Below the pieces are notes generated by a model. It was not told the origin of the DNA. It ran no database searches and worked only from the letters and a program-made list of their open reading frames with translations. The position numbers and the translations under genes were made by a program. Of a DNA stretch of 64,000 bases, positions 10,765 through 21,404 are shown in pieces; the first letter of the stretch is position 1; each line of letters begins with the position of its first letter. The stretch is from the NCBI GenBank assembly GCA_023091735.1, contig JALKBU010000109.1, forward strand, positions 18,032 through 82,031, written 5' to 3'. This stretch comes from Trichomonas tenax (taxonomy: Eukaryota > Parabasalia > Trichomonadida > Trichomonadidae).

Positions 10765-10989
10765 AATTTCAACTCAAATGAAGATGACTGGAGATTTTAT
10801 TGATATGATGATGGAGAGCCTCAAGTGTCAGACCTTGAACCAAGGAATTGTTATTAATCATTATCATTACAATAAATAATGAATTTTTATTGAAGTCCAA
10901 AAAAAAGACTTCATTCCAGAAAATTAAGGGATATTATAAATGGAGAATTAGAACTTAATATATATTTATATATTAAACATATTTAATAA

Positions 10990-11740
10990 TTAACAAGTTT
11001 CTATGCATAACAATACTGATATTAAAGTGATTTTGATGTTTATATTTCGAATAGATACTAAAGTTGGACATTTATGAGGAAGAATTGGTTTATATGCAAT
11101 TACAATATTTTTGGGACTTCCTTCAAACATCCCAAATGTATTTATAATAACATTTTTTTTCATAATTTTAACATATTCCATTACTGCACAATTGTAAATG
11201 AATGTCTTTTCAATAGTTTTTAAAGAAGGGGGTAATCTAATATATTTCAAAGTTCTGCCAAAAGCGAAAGCTGCAATACCAATGGTTTCAACACCAAATG
11301 GAACAACAATGTGCGTTTCGTTCCTGTAAGGAGGCCAATAGCACAATTTCTTCATATCTTTCGTGTATAATATACCATCAAAATCTCGGAAATATTTGTT
11401 GTCTGGATGGACAAAAAGACCTATAAGATAATAATGCTGATCAAAAGGTTGTCAAGTTGATATTGAAATTACTGAAGCAGGAATTATAAAATATTCAACC
11501 TTCATTCCTCGAAAAATGTTATTCTCAATATAAGTTAAGCTGTTATCGAAAGAAACATTGATAAGACTTTTGCAATTTATAAAAGGAGATTCTCTGAGGT
11601 AGATTTAAATCCAACAATATTTAATTTAACAGCATCTATATTGTCAGTTATCTGTTCAAGAGTTCCGAATCCCGTAACGATGTAAGATTGCGGTTCTCCT
11701 GACTGAACAAAACTTGATATAACCAATTCAACTTTCTAGA
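10990..11740 (-). pseudogene. BspA-like leucine-rich repeat remnant, copy A
   Basis: The 3' part is open from ATG at 11355 to 10990 and contains LRR_5/BspA-type units (FGVETIGIAAFAFGRTLKYI, LPPSLKTIEKTFIYNC). Upstream, related coding sequence continues in broken frames: SYIVTGFGTLEQIT near 11680, VSFDNSLTYIENNIFRGMKV, then FVHPDNKYFRDFDGIIYTKD. Stops and at least one frame change interrupt it. No signal peptide, membrane anchor or cytoplasmic tail follows. The neighbour at 11820-12556 is a diverged second copy in the same orientation. BspA-like proteins of trichomonads are surface or secreted adhesion-type proteins; this copy is probably dead. Confidence 0.6.
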
Positions 11741-11819
11741 AATATAAATTCAACAAACTTAATCATTGGCACTTTTATTTTCCAGGCTATATTTTAAACA
11801 TCTTAATTATAACTAATAA

Positions 11820-12556
11820 TCACAAAACTATCATCGCGGATGTAAGAATCATATATTTCAAACAAAATTCTTTCTTCCAGACAACGGAAGGACATTCAAT
11901 TGGATGAATTGGAATAAATGCAATTGTAATATTTTGGGGACTTCCACGAAACCAACCATTCTTGTCCATATTAACGTTTTTCTCATAATTCTGAATCTCA
12001 ACGTACTCCATACATAAGCAATAATACAAAAATACACGTTCTATCATTATAACTGATGGTGGTAATCTGATATATTTTGTTGTTTTGCTAAATGCAAAAG
12101 CCGCACAAGCGATGATTTCAACACCATTTGGAACTATTATATGTGTTTCATTTCGGTTTGGAGGCCAATAATATAATTTCTTCATATTCTTCGTGTATAT
12201 TATACCATCTATATCTCGAAAATATTTATTGTCTGGATGGACAAAAACGCATTTAAGGTAATAAGTGTTATCAAATGATTGTTCAGCACTCAGAGATTTT
12301 AGTGATGCAGGAATAGTAAAATATTCAACTTTCGTTCCATAAAATATATTATTTGCAATTGAAAGCAAGCTGTTGTCAAAAGAAACATTGATCAAATTAG
12401 GGAAATCCTTGAATGGATTATCTGCAACGGCAGAAAATCCATTTATTTGGAGTTCAATGGCATCAGTGTTTTGAGTAACAATTCCTAAAGTTCCGGTTCC
12501 TGTGATAATATACGAATTTGGTTGTCTTGATGATGCAAAACTTGTGATTCCTATTT
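11820..12556 (-). pseudogene. BspA-like leucine-rich repeat remnant, copy B
   Basis: An ORF runs from 12395 to 11820, and its frame is open further upstream to about 12556 (SSRQPNSYIITGTGTLGIVT, then ELQINGFSAVADNPF). A stop sits directly before that segment and no in-frame ATG precedes it, so the normal N-terminus is lost. The body matches copy A line by line: FVHPDNKYFRDIDGIIYTKN, MKKLYYWPPNRNETHIIVP, then LRR_5 units. The C-terminus ends without stalk or transmembrane anchor. It is better preserved than copy A. A short expressed protein from the internal ATG cannot be excluded, but no initiator is seen. Confidence 0.55.
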
Positions 12557-13079
12557 ATTTTCATTGCAATCATAGATTTGTATTCATAACAAATGGCACT
12601 TTTTTTGTATTTTTGGATGCCTTATCTGCGATTGATGATTTTTATTTTTTTCCTTGATTGGGTTCCGAAATAATGCAAAATATCGACTTAACTATATAGA
12701 GGAACATCAACAAATATTAAAGTGTTCTCAAATTTTGTGTTGAAAGGGATCTCTTACAAAAAATCTAGCTCTATATAATATTAATATAAACAATACAAAT
12801 GTATAAAAATTAACATGTGTGTGATATATGTTTGTATTGATTTGGATGAATTATTGATGCTCATCTTTGTTTTTAATTTGGAATAAGGGCTTCATGGTAA
12901 GCGTAATAATAATTGAAGGATTGCCCCAATAAAATATTTATTAAGTTTTATGATCTCAAATTATCTCTCAAAGACAGAATTTTGTTATGTAAACTAATAA
13001 AAAGTGACAATTATTGTTGATCAAAATTTTTGTGTTTTACAAAAAAAGATGGAAAAAATACTAATCAGTTCACTTTTTT
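12557..13079. other. intergenic, nothing recognised
   Basis: AT-rich sequence without a supportable ORF, RNA gene or repeat seen by eye. Confidence 0.5.
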
Positions 13080-13517
13080 TATGGAAACACTAATATTCCT
13101 TTCTATCGATATGCTAAATTATCCTATGCAATGGCTAAACTTTGGAGAGGTCTTTGATCAGAACAAGTAGATTTTTAAGGGAAGGATTTTTTTGAAGGGC
13201 TATTACGCTATGGGTGAAAAAGCAGTAGGTGAAGTTAATGATGAACTTGTTTCAATAATATTTTGTTTCTCAATTATCGAAAAATATAGAAATCGTGGTT
13301 TTGGGAAACAGATGATGAAGTTTGCTTTAGATAAAATGAAAAACAGTAGAAAAATCATTTTGCAAGTCAAGACTTCGAATTATAATGCAATAACTATGTA
13401 CGAACATTCTGGCTTCACCTCCCATGCTATTACAGCCCAGGCACAGATGCATATCTAATGCGATGTAAAAACGAAATTGTGAAGATGATTCCCTCAAAGA
13501 AAGCATTAAATCCATAG
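13080..13517 (+). pseudogene. NAA50/San-like N-acetyltransferase (GNAT) pseudogene
   Basis: The core GNAT fold is readable in one frame from about 13185: VGEVNDELVSIIFCFSI, then the acetyl-CoA loop as RNRGFGKQMMKFAL (Q/RxxGxG/A type), then LQVKTSNYNAITMYEHSGF. After GF the frame changes and continues YYSPGTDAYLMRCKNEI to a TAG ending at 13517. A probable N-terminal piece (IPFYRYAKLSYAMAKLW) lies in other frames at 13090-13150 and is followed by stops. The order of motifs, especially the Tyr-rich YY...DAY segment, suits NAA50/NAA20-type N-terminal acetyltransferases. At least two frame breaks make it a pseudogene. Confidence 0.65.
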
Positions 13518-13984
13518 GTAATAATATGAAGTATTACATTCCATTCGATAATTCTAGGATTTTTCATAGATAAAGTGATTAATCACAAAGTGTATTATCA
13601 TGAATGTGCATTTTGGGTAAATCAAATCTTTAGTTTTCAAATTTGATACTGTGAATCAATGAAGATTTGCATGTGTACTTAGAATACAAAGCTAGAGGTT
13701 CTAATTCTCATATTCAGATATAACTTGTATCATACATAAATATCTTTTTCCATATGTTGTTAATAGCATCATAAAGTTTTCTGCAATATATTTATGATTA
13801 AATTTTATTCATGTTCCAAAATCCAGGCTATAGATTTTATGTCGATCTCTGTTGCTTTACATTAGGTAACACGTATCTGAAATGCTCATTGAAAACCATG
13901 TTTTAGATTGGTTCTAAAATTGTCAAATAAACAGTATTTACATGCCAAAGGTAATTTTACGCGACAAATAATTTCACTCTTAAA
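13518..13984. other. intergenic with promoter at right end
   Basis: No gene is supported. The right end holds the initiator TCACTCT for the next gene. Confidence 0.5.
13974..13980 (+). promoter_or_regulatory. initiator (Inr) of the RRM/proline-rich gene
   Basis: TCACTCT fits the trichomonad initiator. Transcription would start at A13976, giving a 9-base leader before the ATG at 13985. Confidence 0.65.
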
Positions 13985-15226
13985 ATGTCAAGTGATAAGA
14001 AGCAAGTGAAATCTGTTGTTTTTGAGATCCATGGAATACAATGGTGGGTCAAACGAAAGGCAATAAACGATTTCATCTCTCATTACGGAGACGTTTCTAC
14101 ATTAATCATCTCAACAAAAAAATCAAATTCTGATTCTTCTAATATTGTTTATTGCTTAATAAGAACGAAGCACGTTCCTGAAAAGGTTGCACACAAAATA
14201 CATAAAAATCACAATTTCGGAGAAAATATCTATGTAAAAATTATTGATACGATTCCACCAAGCTTACAGCTTAAAAATCCTGTTGCTGAGGCTTTAAATG
14301 GACGCAGGGCCCCTTTTATGTTCGAAGATAGTCGTGTTCCTGTTCCATTAACTCCACAAGATTTTAATGATGATGCTGTTCCATTTTACTTTGCAGGAGT
14401 AAAAGGAAAAACACGTAGAGAGCTTATGGAGAATAATGCAGTTCTTAAAGGACAACAAGAAAATATTTCAAATTCTGTACCGAAAACTACTGAAACAGTT
14501 GATGATTCTAAAGCAAAGGTCCAAGTGGCAGCACAGCCAGCGCCTGTTCAGCCGCCTGCTCTTCGTCCACCATTGACCGATATTATTCCACCTGGAATCG
14601 GCCCAACAGGACCTCTTCCACCTCCAATTATTGTTCCTATTGCCCCTCCTTACGATATGAGGCCTCCTGGTGTCCCACCTCCACCACCACAATACCCATA
14701 TCATCGTCCACCTTTCGATCCGAGAATACCACCTCCACCATCACGCTTGCCTCCAAGACCAATTCCACCACCTGGATACGACCCGAGAATGCCTCCACCA
14801 CAGTCACAGGCAAAGATAGATCCATACGCTAGACCAGAACAAGCTGAGAAACCTGAAGAAAAAGAAACTCAAGAAAAAATTGAAACTAAGGAACCAGAAG
14901 TTCGCCAAATGCCCCCACCACCACCTCCACCTCCCCCACTGCCTCAGCCACAGATGCCCATGCGTCAGCAGTATCCTCCAGAGAGACTTCCACCTCCAAT
15001 GCGTCCACCTCCACCACCTCCTTATCCAAGAGATCATCGCGGACCTCCACCGCCCCATCCTTACATGGGACGTGGTCCTCCACCTCCACCATATCCAAGA
15101 GATCATCGTGGACCACCTCCGCCACTTAATTACATGGGCCGCGGACCGCCACCACCACCCCCAATGAGAGATCCACGTGATCCAAGAGACCCAAGAAACT
15201 GGCCACCACAAGGTAGAAGATATTAA
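13985..15226 (+). CDS. RRM-like, proline-rich protein, 413 aa
   Basis: ATG lies 9 bases after a good initiator. Residues 8-95 look like a divergent RRM fold: SVVFEIHGIQWWVKRKAI, FISHYGDVSTLIIS, then IVYCLIRTKHVPEKVA. A linker with FMFEDSRVPVPLTPQDF follows. From residue 180 to the end the protein is proline-rich, with YDPRMPPP-type units and three tandem units of the form PPPPYPRDHRGPPPP near residues 340-395, ending in RDPRDPRNWPPQGRRY. RRM followed by a Pro-rich and R/D-rich tail is the layout of the 3'-end processing factor CPSF6 and some hnRNPs. That assignment is an inference; an SH3/WW/profilin-binding scaffold is the alternative. Confidence 0.75.
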   Translation: MSSDKKQVKSVVFEIHGIQWWVKRKAINDFISHYGDVSTLIISTKKSNSDSSNIVYCLIRTKHVPEKVAHKIHKNHNFGENIYVKIIDTIPPSLQLKNPVAEALNGRRAPFMFEDSRVPVPLTPQDFNDDAVPFYFAGVKGKTRRELMENNAVLKGQQENISNSVPKTTETVDDSKAKVQVAAQPAPVQPPALRPPLTDIIPPGIGPTGPLPPPIIVPIAPPYDMRPPGVPPPPPQYPYHRPPFDPRIPPPPSRLPPRPIPPPGYDPRMPPPQSQAKIDPYARPEQAEKPEEKETQEKIETKEPEVRQMPPPPPPPPPLPQPQMPMRQQYPPERLPPPMRPPPPPPYPRDHRGPPPPHPYMGRGPPPPPYPRDHRGPPPPLNYMGRGPPPPPPMRDPRDPRDPRNWPPQGRRY

Positions 15227-15275
15227 GTTTTTATTTATTATATTAATGTTAATAAATGTATTGTTTTAAATTTGT

Positions 15276-15283
15276 TCATTTTA
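15276..15283 (+). promoter_or_regulatory. initiator (Inr) of the armadillo-like gene
   Basis: TCATTTTA lies 13 bases before the ATG at 15291 (start A15278). It sits only about 50 bases after the stop of the previous gene, so the two genes are closely packed but separately promoted. Confidence 0.7.
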
Positions 15284-15290
15284 TTTTACA

Positions 15291-16661
15291 ATGGATTTGA
15301 AATTAGATGATGATTTTATCGAATTACAAAATCCCAGTAAAATAATAGCATTTGCGCCAAAGAAAGGTAAACTTAAGAAGAAAGATATCGAAAAATCTAC
15401 AATTATCGCAGACGAAGACCTAATTTGGATAAATATTTCTCGAAGGATTGAAGAAAATAACATTGCTGATACAGAAAACGAACTTTCGAAAGTAGTTCAA
15501 TTGCTTAAGTCCGGGAATTTCAAATATAGTATATTTTTCGAGTCACAATTTATGATTCCTAAGCTTCTGACAATATATATTCCAGTTACACCACTTGGTT
15601 TGACAACAGTTACTCTTTTCTATCTATTAATGCGTAATTTTCCACAAACGATTCCATTATTTTTAAATAACTCAATAATCGAGTTTTTGCAAAGTAATTT
15701 GTTTGTAACACAATTAACAGATGAAGAGATTACTCAAATTCTAGGTATTTGTTACGAAATTGCGTTCTATTCTTCTGATGCGAGAAATATGATCAATGCT
15801 ATATTAAATTATGAGAGATTGTATGTGTTTCTCGCTGAGAACTCATCAAATAAGGAAATAGTATCATTGACACTTAATTTAATCATTGAAATTTTAAGAT
15901 ATCAAGATGTTAATGATGAATTATTTTATAAATGCATGGAATTCTTTAAGTATTCCGAGTCAAAATTTATCAATGACAGTTTGCTTGTGGATTTCGTTTG
16001 GGATATGCACAAATACTTATCATTTTGTCCTGAATTTGTTAAATATTATCAAGAAAATGATCCAAACCTAGAAAAACTACTTTCAAACGTTTCTCACACG
16101 AAAGTTAAAATAGTTGGAGATATTACTGTTATCATTTCAAATCTCGTTTACAATGAGTTTATTCCACCAAGACAAATTATTAATTATTTTCCTACATTTT
16201 TAAAGCCATGTAATCTTGAGTTCACGTTTAAACCAATCACTCATATGATAAAGGATTTAATTGATAATGGTTTCCTTCAACAAGGAGATGTAAATCTTAC
16301 TTTCTTCATCAACAATGTTAATAATGGTCTTTATCAAACCAAGGCTTTATCATTTTCGATGATTTGCTACATTCTCCATTTTTGGCCTGATTTAATTTAT
16401 CAAGCTCTCGAAGCTGATGTTATAGATGCAATAATTAATATTATTAGTGATGGAAATTCACCGAACATTGTTACTGAAGCCATAAACTTATTGAATTTGA
16501 TAATTCAAACGCATCAAAAGTTTTCACAGACCAATGCTGTTCTTGATGAATTTATTGCGAGAGATGGAATGGATTTTCTTGAAGAATTGATAAACAATGT
16601 TGATGAGAATACTTCACAGCTCATTCAAGAATTCATTGGAAAATATACTCAAAGTGGGTGA
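15291..16661 (+). CDS. armadillo/importin-alpha-like helical repeat protein, 456 aa
   Basis: ATG follows a consensus initiator. The first 45 residues contain a basic stretch (FAPKKGKLKKKDIEK) that resembles an importin-beta binding-like or nuclear localisation segment. From about residue 55 to the end the protein is a series of amphipathic helix pairs typical of ARM/HEAT repeats, for example LSKVVQLLKSGNF, ITQILGICYEIAFYSSDA, VSLTLNLIIEILRYQD and SPNIVTEAINLLNLII. Trichomonad genomes carry many divergent importin-alpha/ARM proteins and this one fits that group. I cannot confirm the cargo-binding Trp/Asn array, so the exact function stays open. Length is close to importin-alpha (about 500 aa). 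Confidence 0.7.
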   Translation: MDLKLDDDFIELQNPSKIIAFAPKKGKLKKKDIEKSTIIADEDLIWINISRRIEENNIADTENELSKVVQLLKSGNFKYSIFFESQFMIPKLLTIYIPVTPLGLTTVTLFYLLMRNFPQTIPLFLNNSIIEFLQSNLFVTQLTDEEITQILGICYEIAFYSSDARNMINAILNYERLYVFLAENSSNKEIVSLTLNLIIEILRYQDVNDELFYKCMEFFKYSESKFINDSLLVDFVWDMHKYLSFCPEFVKYYQENDPNLEKLLSNVSHTKVKIVGDITVIISNLVYNEFIPPRQIINYFPTFLKPCNLEFTFKPITHMIKDLIDNGFLQQGDVNLTFFINNVNNGLYQTKALSFSMICYILHFWPDLIYQALEADVIDAIINIISDGNSPNIVTEAINLLNLIIQTHQKFSQTNAVLDEFIARDGMDFLEELINNVDENTSQLIQEFIGKYTQSG

Positions 16662-17453
16662 AGGAACTCTGTTTTTCAAGAATTCTATTTGAATTTTTAA
16701 GCCTTTTATATGCTGTGTAAGGACATCATTTATTAATTCTAACGTACAAATCAAATTTGTAAGATATATTAGATTAATTGATGTGACATGATGATATTCA
16801 TATAAATATAATTAAAGTTTTGCTATTTATATTCAAATTATATGAATATCTTGCTATATTCAAATCCATTAACTTTTTCAAGCTTGAACACAGTTGATTT
16901 CATGAAAGTGAGCCCTAGTGATGTTGAGTGAATATCTTCCTTGCAAGAAGAGATTTTATTAAGGGATACTCGTATGGATGCCTAGATTATAATAAAAAGG
17001 GAACAACTGTATTTGCATGATCTTTCTATGATCTAGTTAAATGCATGCAGAATCAAATATGAGAGAAAACATGTTTATAAATATAAAATTTGTTCAATCC
17101 GTGTAAGTGGAGCATATCCATTCATTATCATTGACTGCCGAGAAATTAACTAGATTTGCAAAAATTTACGAATAATTTGTCATGTAAAATGTCAGAAGTC
17201 AAAAGACTTATATAGTATTTAGAATGCATTCTCTTTCCCATATCATAGCTCGGAAGCGAATAACGTATTTGTATGGCAAAGAACTGAAGAAGACAAAAAT
17301 TTGAAAATCCAAAATATTAAATGATTTTCTTGTTTTGTTGATAGATTTAATATCAGTGAATAATAGGCATATTAGAACTAATGTTGTTTTGAACCAAAAA
17401 CGAGTATTTGGTCAAGGACGATAAAAGCAGCGGTTTTGGTCTGCCTTTCTAGA
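16662..17453. other. intergenic, nothing recognised
   Basis: This AT-rich interval shows no supportable ORF. No consensus TCAY initiator is obvious before the L37 start; the 20 bases before it are pyrimidine-rich (GGTCTGCCTTTCTAGA). Confidence 0.5.
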
Positions 17454-17699
17454 ATGGGTGCTGGTACTCCATCATTCGGTCCAAGACACAACAAGTCACA
17501 CACAATCTGCCGCCGCTGTGGCAACCGCTGCTTCCACATTCAGAAGGGCAAGTGCGCCAAGTGCGGATACCCAGATGCTACAATGCGCCACTACGACTGG
17601 GAAAAGAAGGCTCACCGCAAGCGCTCTCAGGGCTCCGGCGAAATGCGCCACCTCAAGGTTACATTCGCTAAGCTCCAGCGTGCTTATGCTCCAAAATAA
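17454..17699 (+). CDS. RPL37: large-subunit ribosomal protein eL37
   Basis: The 81-residue product has the full eL37 pattern: [34 protein letters not shown], then [11 protein letters not shown] and a basic C-terminus. The zinc-binding cysteines are C19, C22, C34 and C37. The start at 17454 (MGAGTPSFG) matches the family N-terminus; codons upstream are open but do not fit. Codon use is strongly C-ending, unlike neighbouring genes, as expected for a highly expressed ribosomal gene. It binds 23S-like rRNA in the large subunit. Promoter structure differs from the other genes here because no clear TCAY initiator is seen. Confidence 0.97.
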   Translation: MGAGTPSFGPRHNKSHTICRRCGNRCFHIQKGKCAKCGYPDATMRHYDWEKKAHRKRSQGSGEMRHLKVTFAKLQRAYAPK

Positions 17700-18088
17700 A
17701 AGTCTCGATATAAATACGTCTTTATACAAACGAAATCAAACAATCAGCATATTTCGACAACCAATCTGAAATGATTTTCTTTGATAATACGAAATTTCTC
17801 TTGATTTTTCTTGAGATATTTTGTATTTTATTTTTGTTAACGGTTTTGTCTTGAGGAATTGCGAACAATGTTGCCAATTGATATGCTGATCTGTGTGTTT
17901 AGTTTTTGTACTCTGATTTCTTAATTTTTATTTCGATATTTTCGTTTTTTATCCATTCTTCATGAGATGGATTCGACGCATTGCAGACAATTTCCTCTGT
18001 AATAAGTTTTGTGTTCTGATTTCATATAGAATCACGAAGAAATGAGATGAAATATTTTTGACATGTAAATAATTTATTTGCCAAATAT
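17700..18088. other. intergenic, nothing recognised
   Basis: AT-rich spacer between L37 and the bromodomain-like gene. No ORF or repeat is supported. Confidence 0.5.
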
Positions 18089-18913
18089 ATGAATGAATTC
18101 CAGGATATTGCATGTAAAATGATATTTGACATCTTGAATCATCGTCCGATTTCACGGATATTCTGGGAAGCAACTGATGGTCTTAGTAATAGTTCGATCG
18201 AAAAACCAATTTCGCTAAAATTAATTTCGCAAAAGTTAGAAAGTCACATTTATAAATCTCCAACAGAATTTTACAACGATGTAGAAACTATGCTATCTAA
18301 TGCTAAGCAATGGGATAGCAAATTATCAGTAAAACCAGCAGCAGCAGATTTATTATATCAAGATTTTCAAAAAGCATATGCTGCTTACAATCCATTCGAT
18401 ATACCTTTATCAGTTAAATTCAGAATGAACTTGAATGATGTTTCCAAAATTATGAAAGCAAATGTTTTCTTGAATTCAGACGATTCAGATATACCAACAG
18501 AACCTATTAATTACGTTATTAATCATCCCATAACTAATCCTGAGTCAATAGAGATTGTCGACATTTTAAAATTGCTTGAGTTATTAAAATCAACAGAACA
18601 TATGCTCAAAGTATTAAGATTTATCTACAGAAAGCAACCAGATGCAGTAATTATCGAAAATGGAATCACATTGTTATATGAAAACTTGCAAAAACAGAAT
18701 TATAAAGAAATATACGATTACACAATGAACCAATTAATGTTAATGGCATCCACAAAGAAACAAAAGCAAAATACATTGACTGCGAGTTTATATGAAGAAA
18801 AGTACTTTGTTAACAAACAAATATTACAAGAAAGGAACAGAGAGATGCAAATACAAAATGAGAACAAAGCTGTCCATGAAAATACAGAAAAGAAAACGGA
18901 AAATCCAACTTAA
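18089..18913 (+). CDS. bromodomain-like protein, 274 aa
   Basis: Residues 5-95 follow the bromodomain plan: a first helix (FQDIACKMIFDILNHRPISR), a loop, then ISLKLISQKLESHIYKSPTE and FYNDVETMLSNAKQWDS. The last part corresponds to the conserved helix B-C region that ends in the acetyl-lysine binding Asn and Tyr/Trp. The WPF shelf is not conserved, so acetyl-lysine binding is likely weak or altered. Residues 150-230 form a helical, leucine-rich region, and the C-terminus (230-274) is charged and coiled. A chromatin reader role is an inference from the domain. It reads divergently from nothing and convergently with the coiled-coil gene at 19148. Confidence 0.75.
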   Translation: MNEFQDIACKMIFDILNHRPISRIFWEATDGLSNSSIEKPISLKLISQKLESHIYKSPTEFYNDVETMLSNAKQWDSKLSVKPAAADLLYQDFQKAYAAYNPFDIPLSVKFRMNLNDVSKIMKANVFLNSDDSDIPTEPINYVINHPITNPESIEIVDILKLLELLKSTEHMLKVLRFIYRKQPDAVIIENGITLLYENLQKQNYKEIYDYTMNQLMLMASTKKQKQNTLTASLYEEKYFVNKQILQERNREMQIQNENKAVHENTEKKTENPT

Positions 18914-19147
18914 TATTTCGAATATATTCTTTTTGTCATTAGTACAATATTCAAGAATATTTTTAACGCGAAAATATTTTGTTTGGAATCACTTGTATTA
19001 GATTATCAAGTTTGATATTTTAATTCAACAATTTCTCCATGAATTCAATCGATCTGATTGATTCGTTTTATTACGTATTTTATTGTTTGTAAATATTACC
19101 TATTTCAATCCATCATTTTTTATATAACAAACAAACATATAAATAAA

Positions 19148-20422
19148 TTACAGTCTTTGCGGTGCATCACCCAACTGATTAATGACCTTCTTCTTGACAA
19201 TGGATGACATTGCTTTCTTGACTGCTTTCATTTCAGCATCATCAGCTTTATGACGAGATAAAACAAGTGTTGTATTCTTTGATTCAACATTATTCTCCTT
19301 AGGAGCACCTCCAAGGATAGGAAGTTTAGTTGATTGCGAATTAATCTTCTTATCAATCTGCATCAAGTATTGTTTCAACATATTTTGTTCATCGATATGT
19401 TCTTGAATTGTTCTTTCCAACTCTTTATTTCTTTTAACTTGACTCTCATACCTCATTTTATCATTGTTTCTCTCACTCTCTATATAGGCTCTCAGTTCTG
19501 TGTTAACACGCTTTGCGTTCTCGAGTTCTTGCCGGTCTAAAGCTTTCATGTGCTTCTTTATGTGTTCTTTACCTGTTTTGATTTCTTCTATAACGTGTTG
19601 ATACTCTTTGTATGTGTTCTCGTAGTTTTGGGATTCCATGTCGTATCTTTTCGCAAGCATCGTGATTTCTCGCTGAAGAATTGAATCTTCGACTTTTGTG
19701 TCTGATGTGGCTCTTGGCGGTGGCTTATTTAACTTCTTTTCGAATTTCTTGTTAACTTGTTCCGCTTCAAGTTTAAATTCACGTGTTTCTTGATGTACTT
19801 TTTTAAACTCTTGTTTAAAGTTTTCGTTATCTTGTTGAGCATAAGAATCAATTTGAGATTTTTGATCATTCAATTGTTCTACCATTGTTTGAAGAGATTG
19901 TCTTTCTTTTTCATTGATTTGATACAATCTTTTGAGATGTTGCGTGTTTTGAATAACTTCTTCCTTTCGTTTACGTACAGCAAGAAATTCATCGCGAATT
20001 GCAATAAGTCTATTTGTAACATCTTCAGCGTATTTTGCAAAATCTGTTGTAAATTGTTCTTGTAACGAATTGTGCTGATTGATAATTGCATTTATGCATG
20101 CAGTAAGGAATTTTATGTATTCCATATGTGTAATGAAGGCCATTTTCGAAGCTTGTTCGGGAGTAAAAAATTTTTGATCAGCAACAGCTTCGAAATTTCT
20201 AATCAAATCATGCATATCAGATAGAGCTTGTGAAAATTCAGCACATTTTTCTGATAAAGCACGAATTTGTGCATCTTTTTCCGCTATATCTCTCTTCATC
20301 AAATCATTTTCTGCTTTTTGGTGAGCAATTTCCGAATGCTGTTGTGTCCTGAACTTCCTCGTCGATGTTTTGAGAACAGGATCAAGCCCCCACATTGGAG
20401 GCCCGAAGATATCCTCAGACAT
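19148..20422 (-). CDS. coiled-coil protein, 424 aa
   Basis: ATG at 20422 opens MSEDIFGPPMWGLDPVLK, then heptad coiled coil occupies about residues 25-75 and 100-360 (RALSEKCAEFSQALSDMHDL, KRLYQINEKERQSLQTMVEQ, KTGKEHIKKHMKALDRQELE). Residues 76-100 form a less charged break (FFTPEQASKMAFITHMEYIK). The C-terminus is basic and ends GDAPQRL. There is no membrane segment. A structural or cytoskeletal (axostyle, basal body) role would suit a trichomonad but is inference. I do not recognise an ortholog. Upstream ACACTTTTT is only a near match to the initiator. Confidence 0.8.
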   Translation of the reverse strand: MSEDIFGPPMWGLDPVLKTSTRKFRTQQHSEIAHQKAENDLMKRDIAEKDAQIRALSEKCAEFSQALSDMHDLIRNFEAVADQKFFTPEQASKMAFITHMEYIKFLTACINAIINQHNSLQEQFTTDFAKYAEDVTNRLIAIRDEFLAVRKRKEEVIQNTQHLKRLYQINEKERQSLQTMVEQLNDQKSQIDSYAQQDNENFKQEFKKVHQETREFKLEAEQVNKKFEKKLNKPPPRATSDTKVEDSILQREITMLAKRYDMESQNYENTYKEYQHVIEEIKTGKEHIKKHMKALDRQELENAKRVNTELRAYIESERNNDKMRYESQVKRNKELERTIQEHIDEQNMLKQYLMQIDKKINSQSTKLPILGGAPKENNVESKNTTLVLSRHKADDAEMKAVKKAMSSIVKKKVINQLGDAPQRL

Positions 20423-21404
20423 TGACGAATAACGTGTTTATAAAAAGTGTCATTATTAATTTTCCTTTTCCTTCGTTTTTCTCACTAATTCATTCACAAA
20501 CATTTAACTTATTCATAACCAAGGATTTAACTACAATGAATTCTATACTACCAATCAATTGTTTTTCTTATAGCAAAGATATTTAATATTCACTTTTTAT
20601 ATATCTTTTTTGACCCAAATATCATCATAAGAACATAATAACCTATCCACAAAATACATTGTCCTTTAACCAGAAGCATTACTATTTTCTCTAATCAAAT
20701 TTATCCTAATTATAATCTATTTTGTGACGGCTGAAAGATAAGATATTATTCACACTGAGAAATATAGTAAATCAAGCATATTTAAATACATTCTGATCGT
20801 TAATTTTTTTTTGATGTTCTAAATATGATCATCTAATATTTGCTAAGCATACCCCAATTAGCTGCTGAACTGAGTATTTATATACTCAGTCTTTGAAAGT
20901 GTTTGATTTTTTAATTTCGAAATTAAAATGAGATTTATAACCTCTAATAATAAGAAACATCATCAAAAGTCTGTTATCATGAAATAAGAATGCGCACAGA
21001 GTCCTCATTCTTATTACTTCGTTTTTGATATTGCTATAGTTCGTGTTTTCAGTTTCAAAACTTTGAAATTCTATATTAAAGCGTTTAAAAAAAATCAAAT
21101 CAAAACCATAACTAAGGTTTCAGCAGAATTGAGATAAAATTTAAGCAAAACAATTATTTGACATCTATAGTATACATAAACCCTAAATACGAAGAATCAC
21201 AAATAAATTTACAACTTTTGTTAGCTGTAAACTACTTGTTATTTTGATGATGGAAATATCACTTTCAGATCCTGCAGAAGTCAATGTTAAGTTCGGTGGT
21301 GATTTTATCGAGTTTCCAAGATATTGGAAAAAGTGATGGTCATTTTTTGAGAGATTTACAAAATACGTTGTAAGACTTTTAACGTATTATTTAATCTAAA
21401 AAAG
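20423..21404. other. intergenic, nothing recognised
   Basis: Nearly 1 kb of AT-rich spacer between two divergent genes. Small ORFs here are low complexity without initiators. Confidence 0.5.

Noticed and set aside
14804..15211. Minus-strand Trp/Arg-rich and other frames opposite the PPPPYPRDHRG repeats
   Set aside because: Antisense shadow of proline codons with no start signal.
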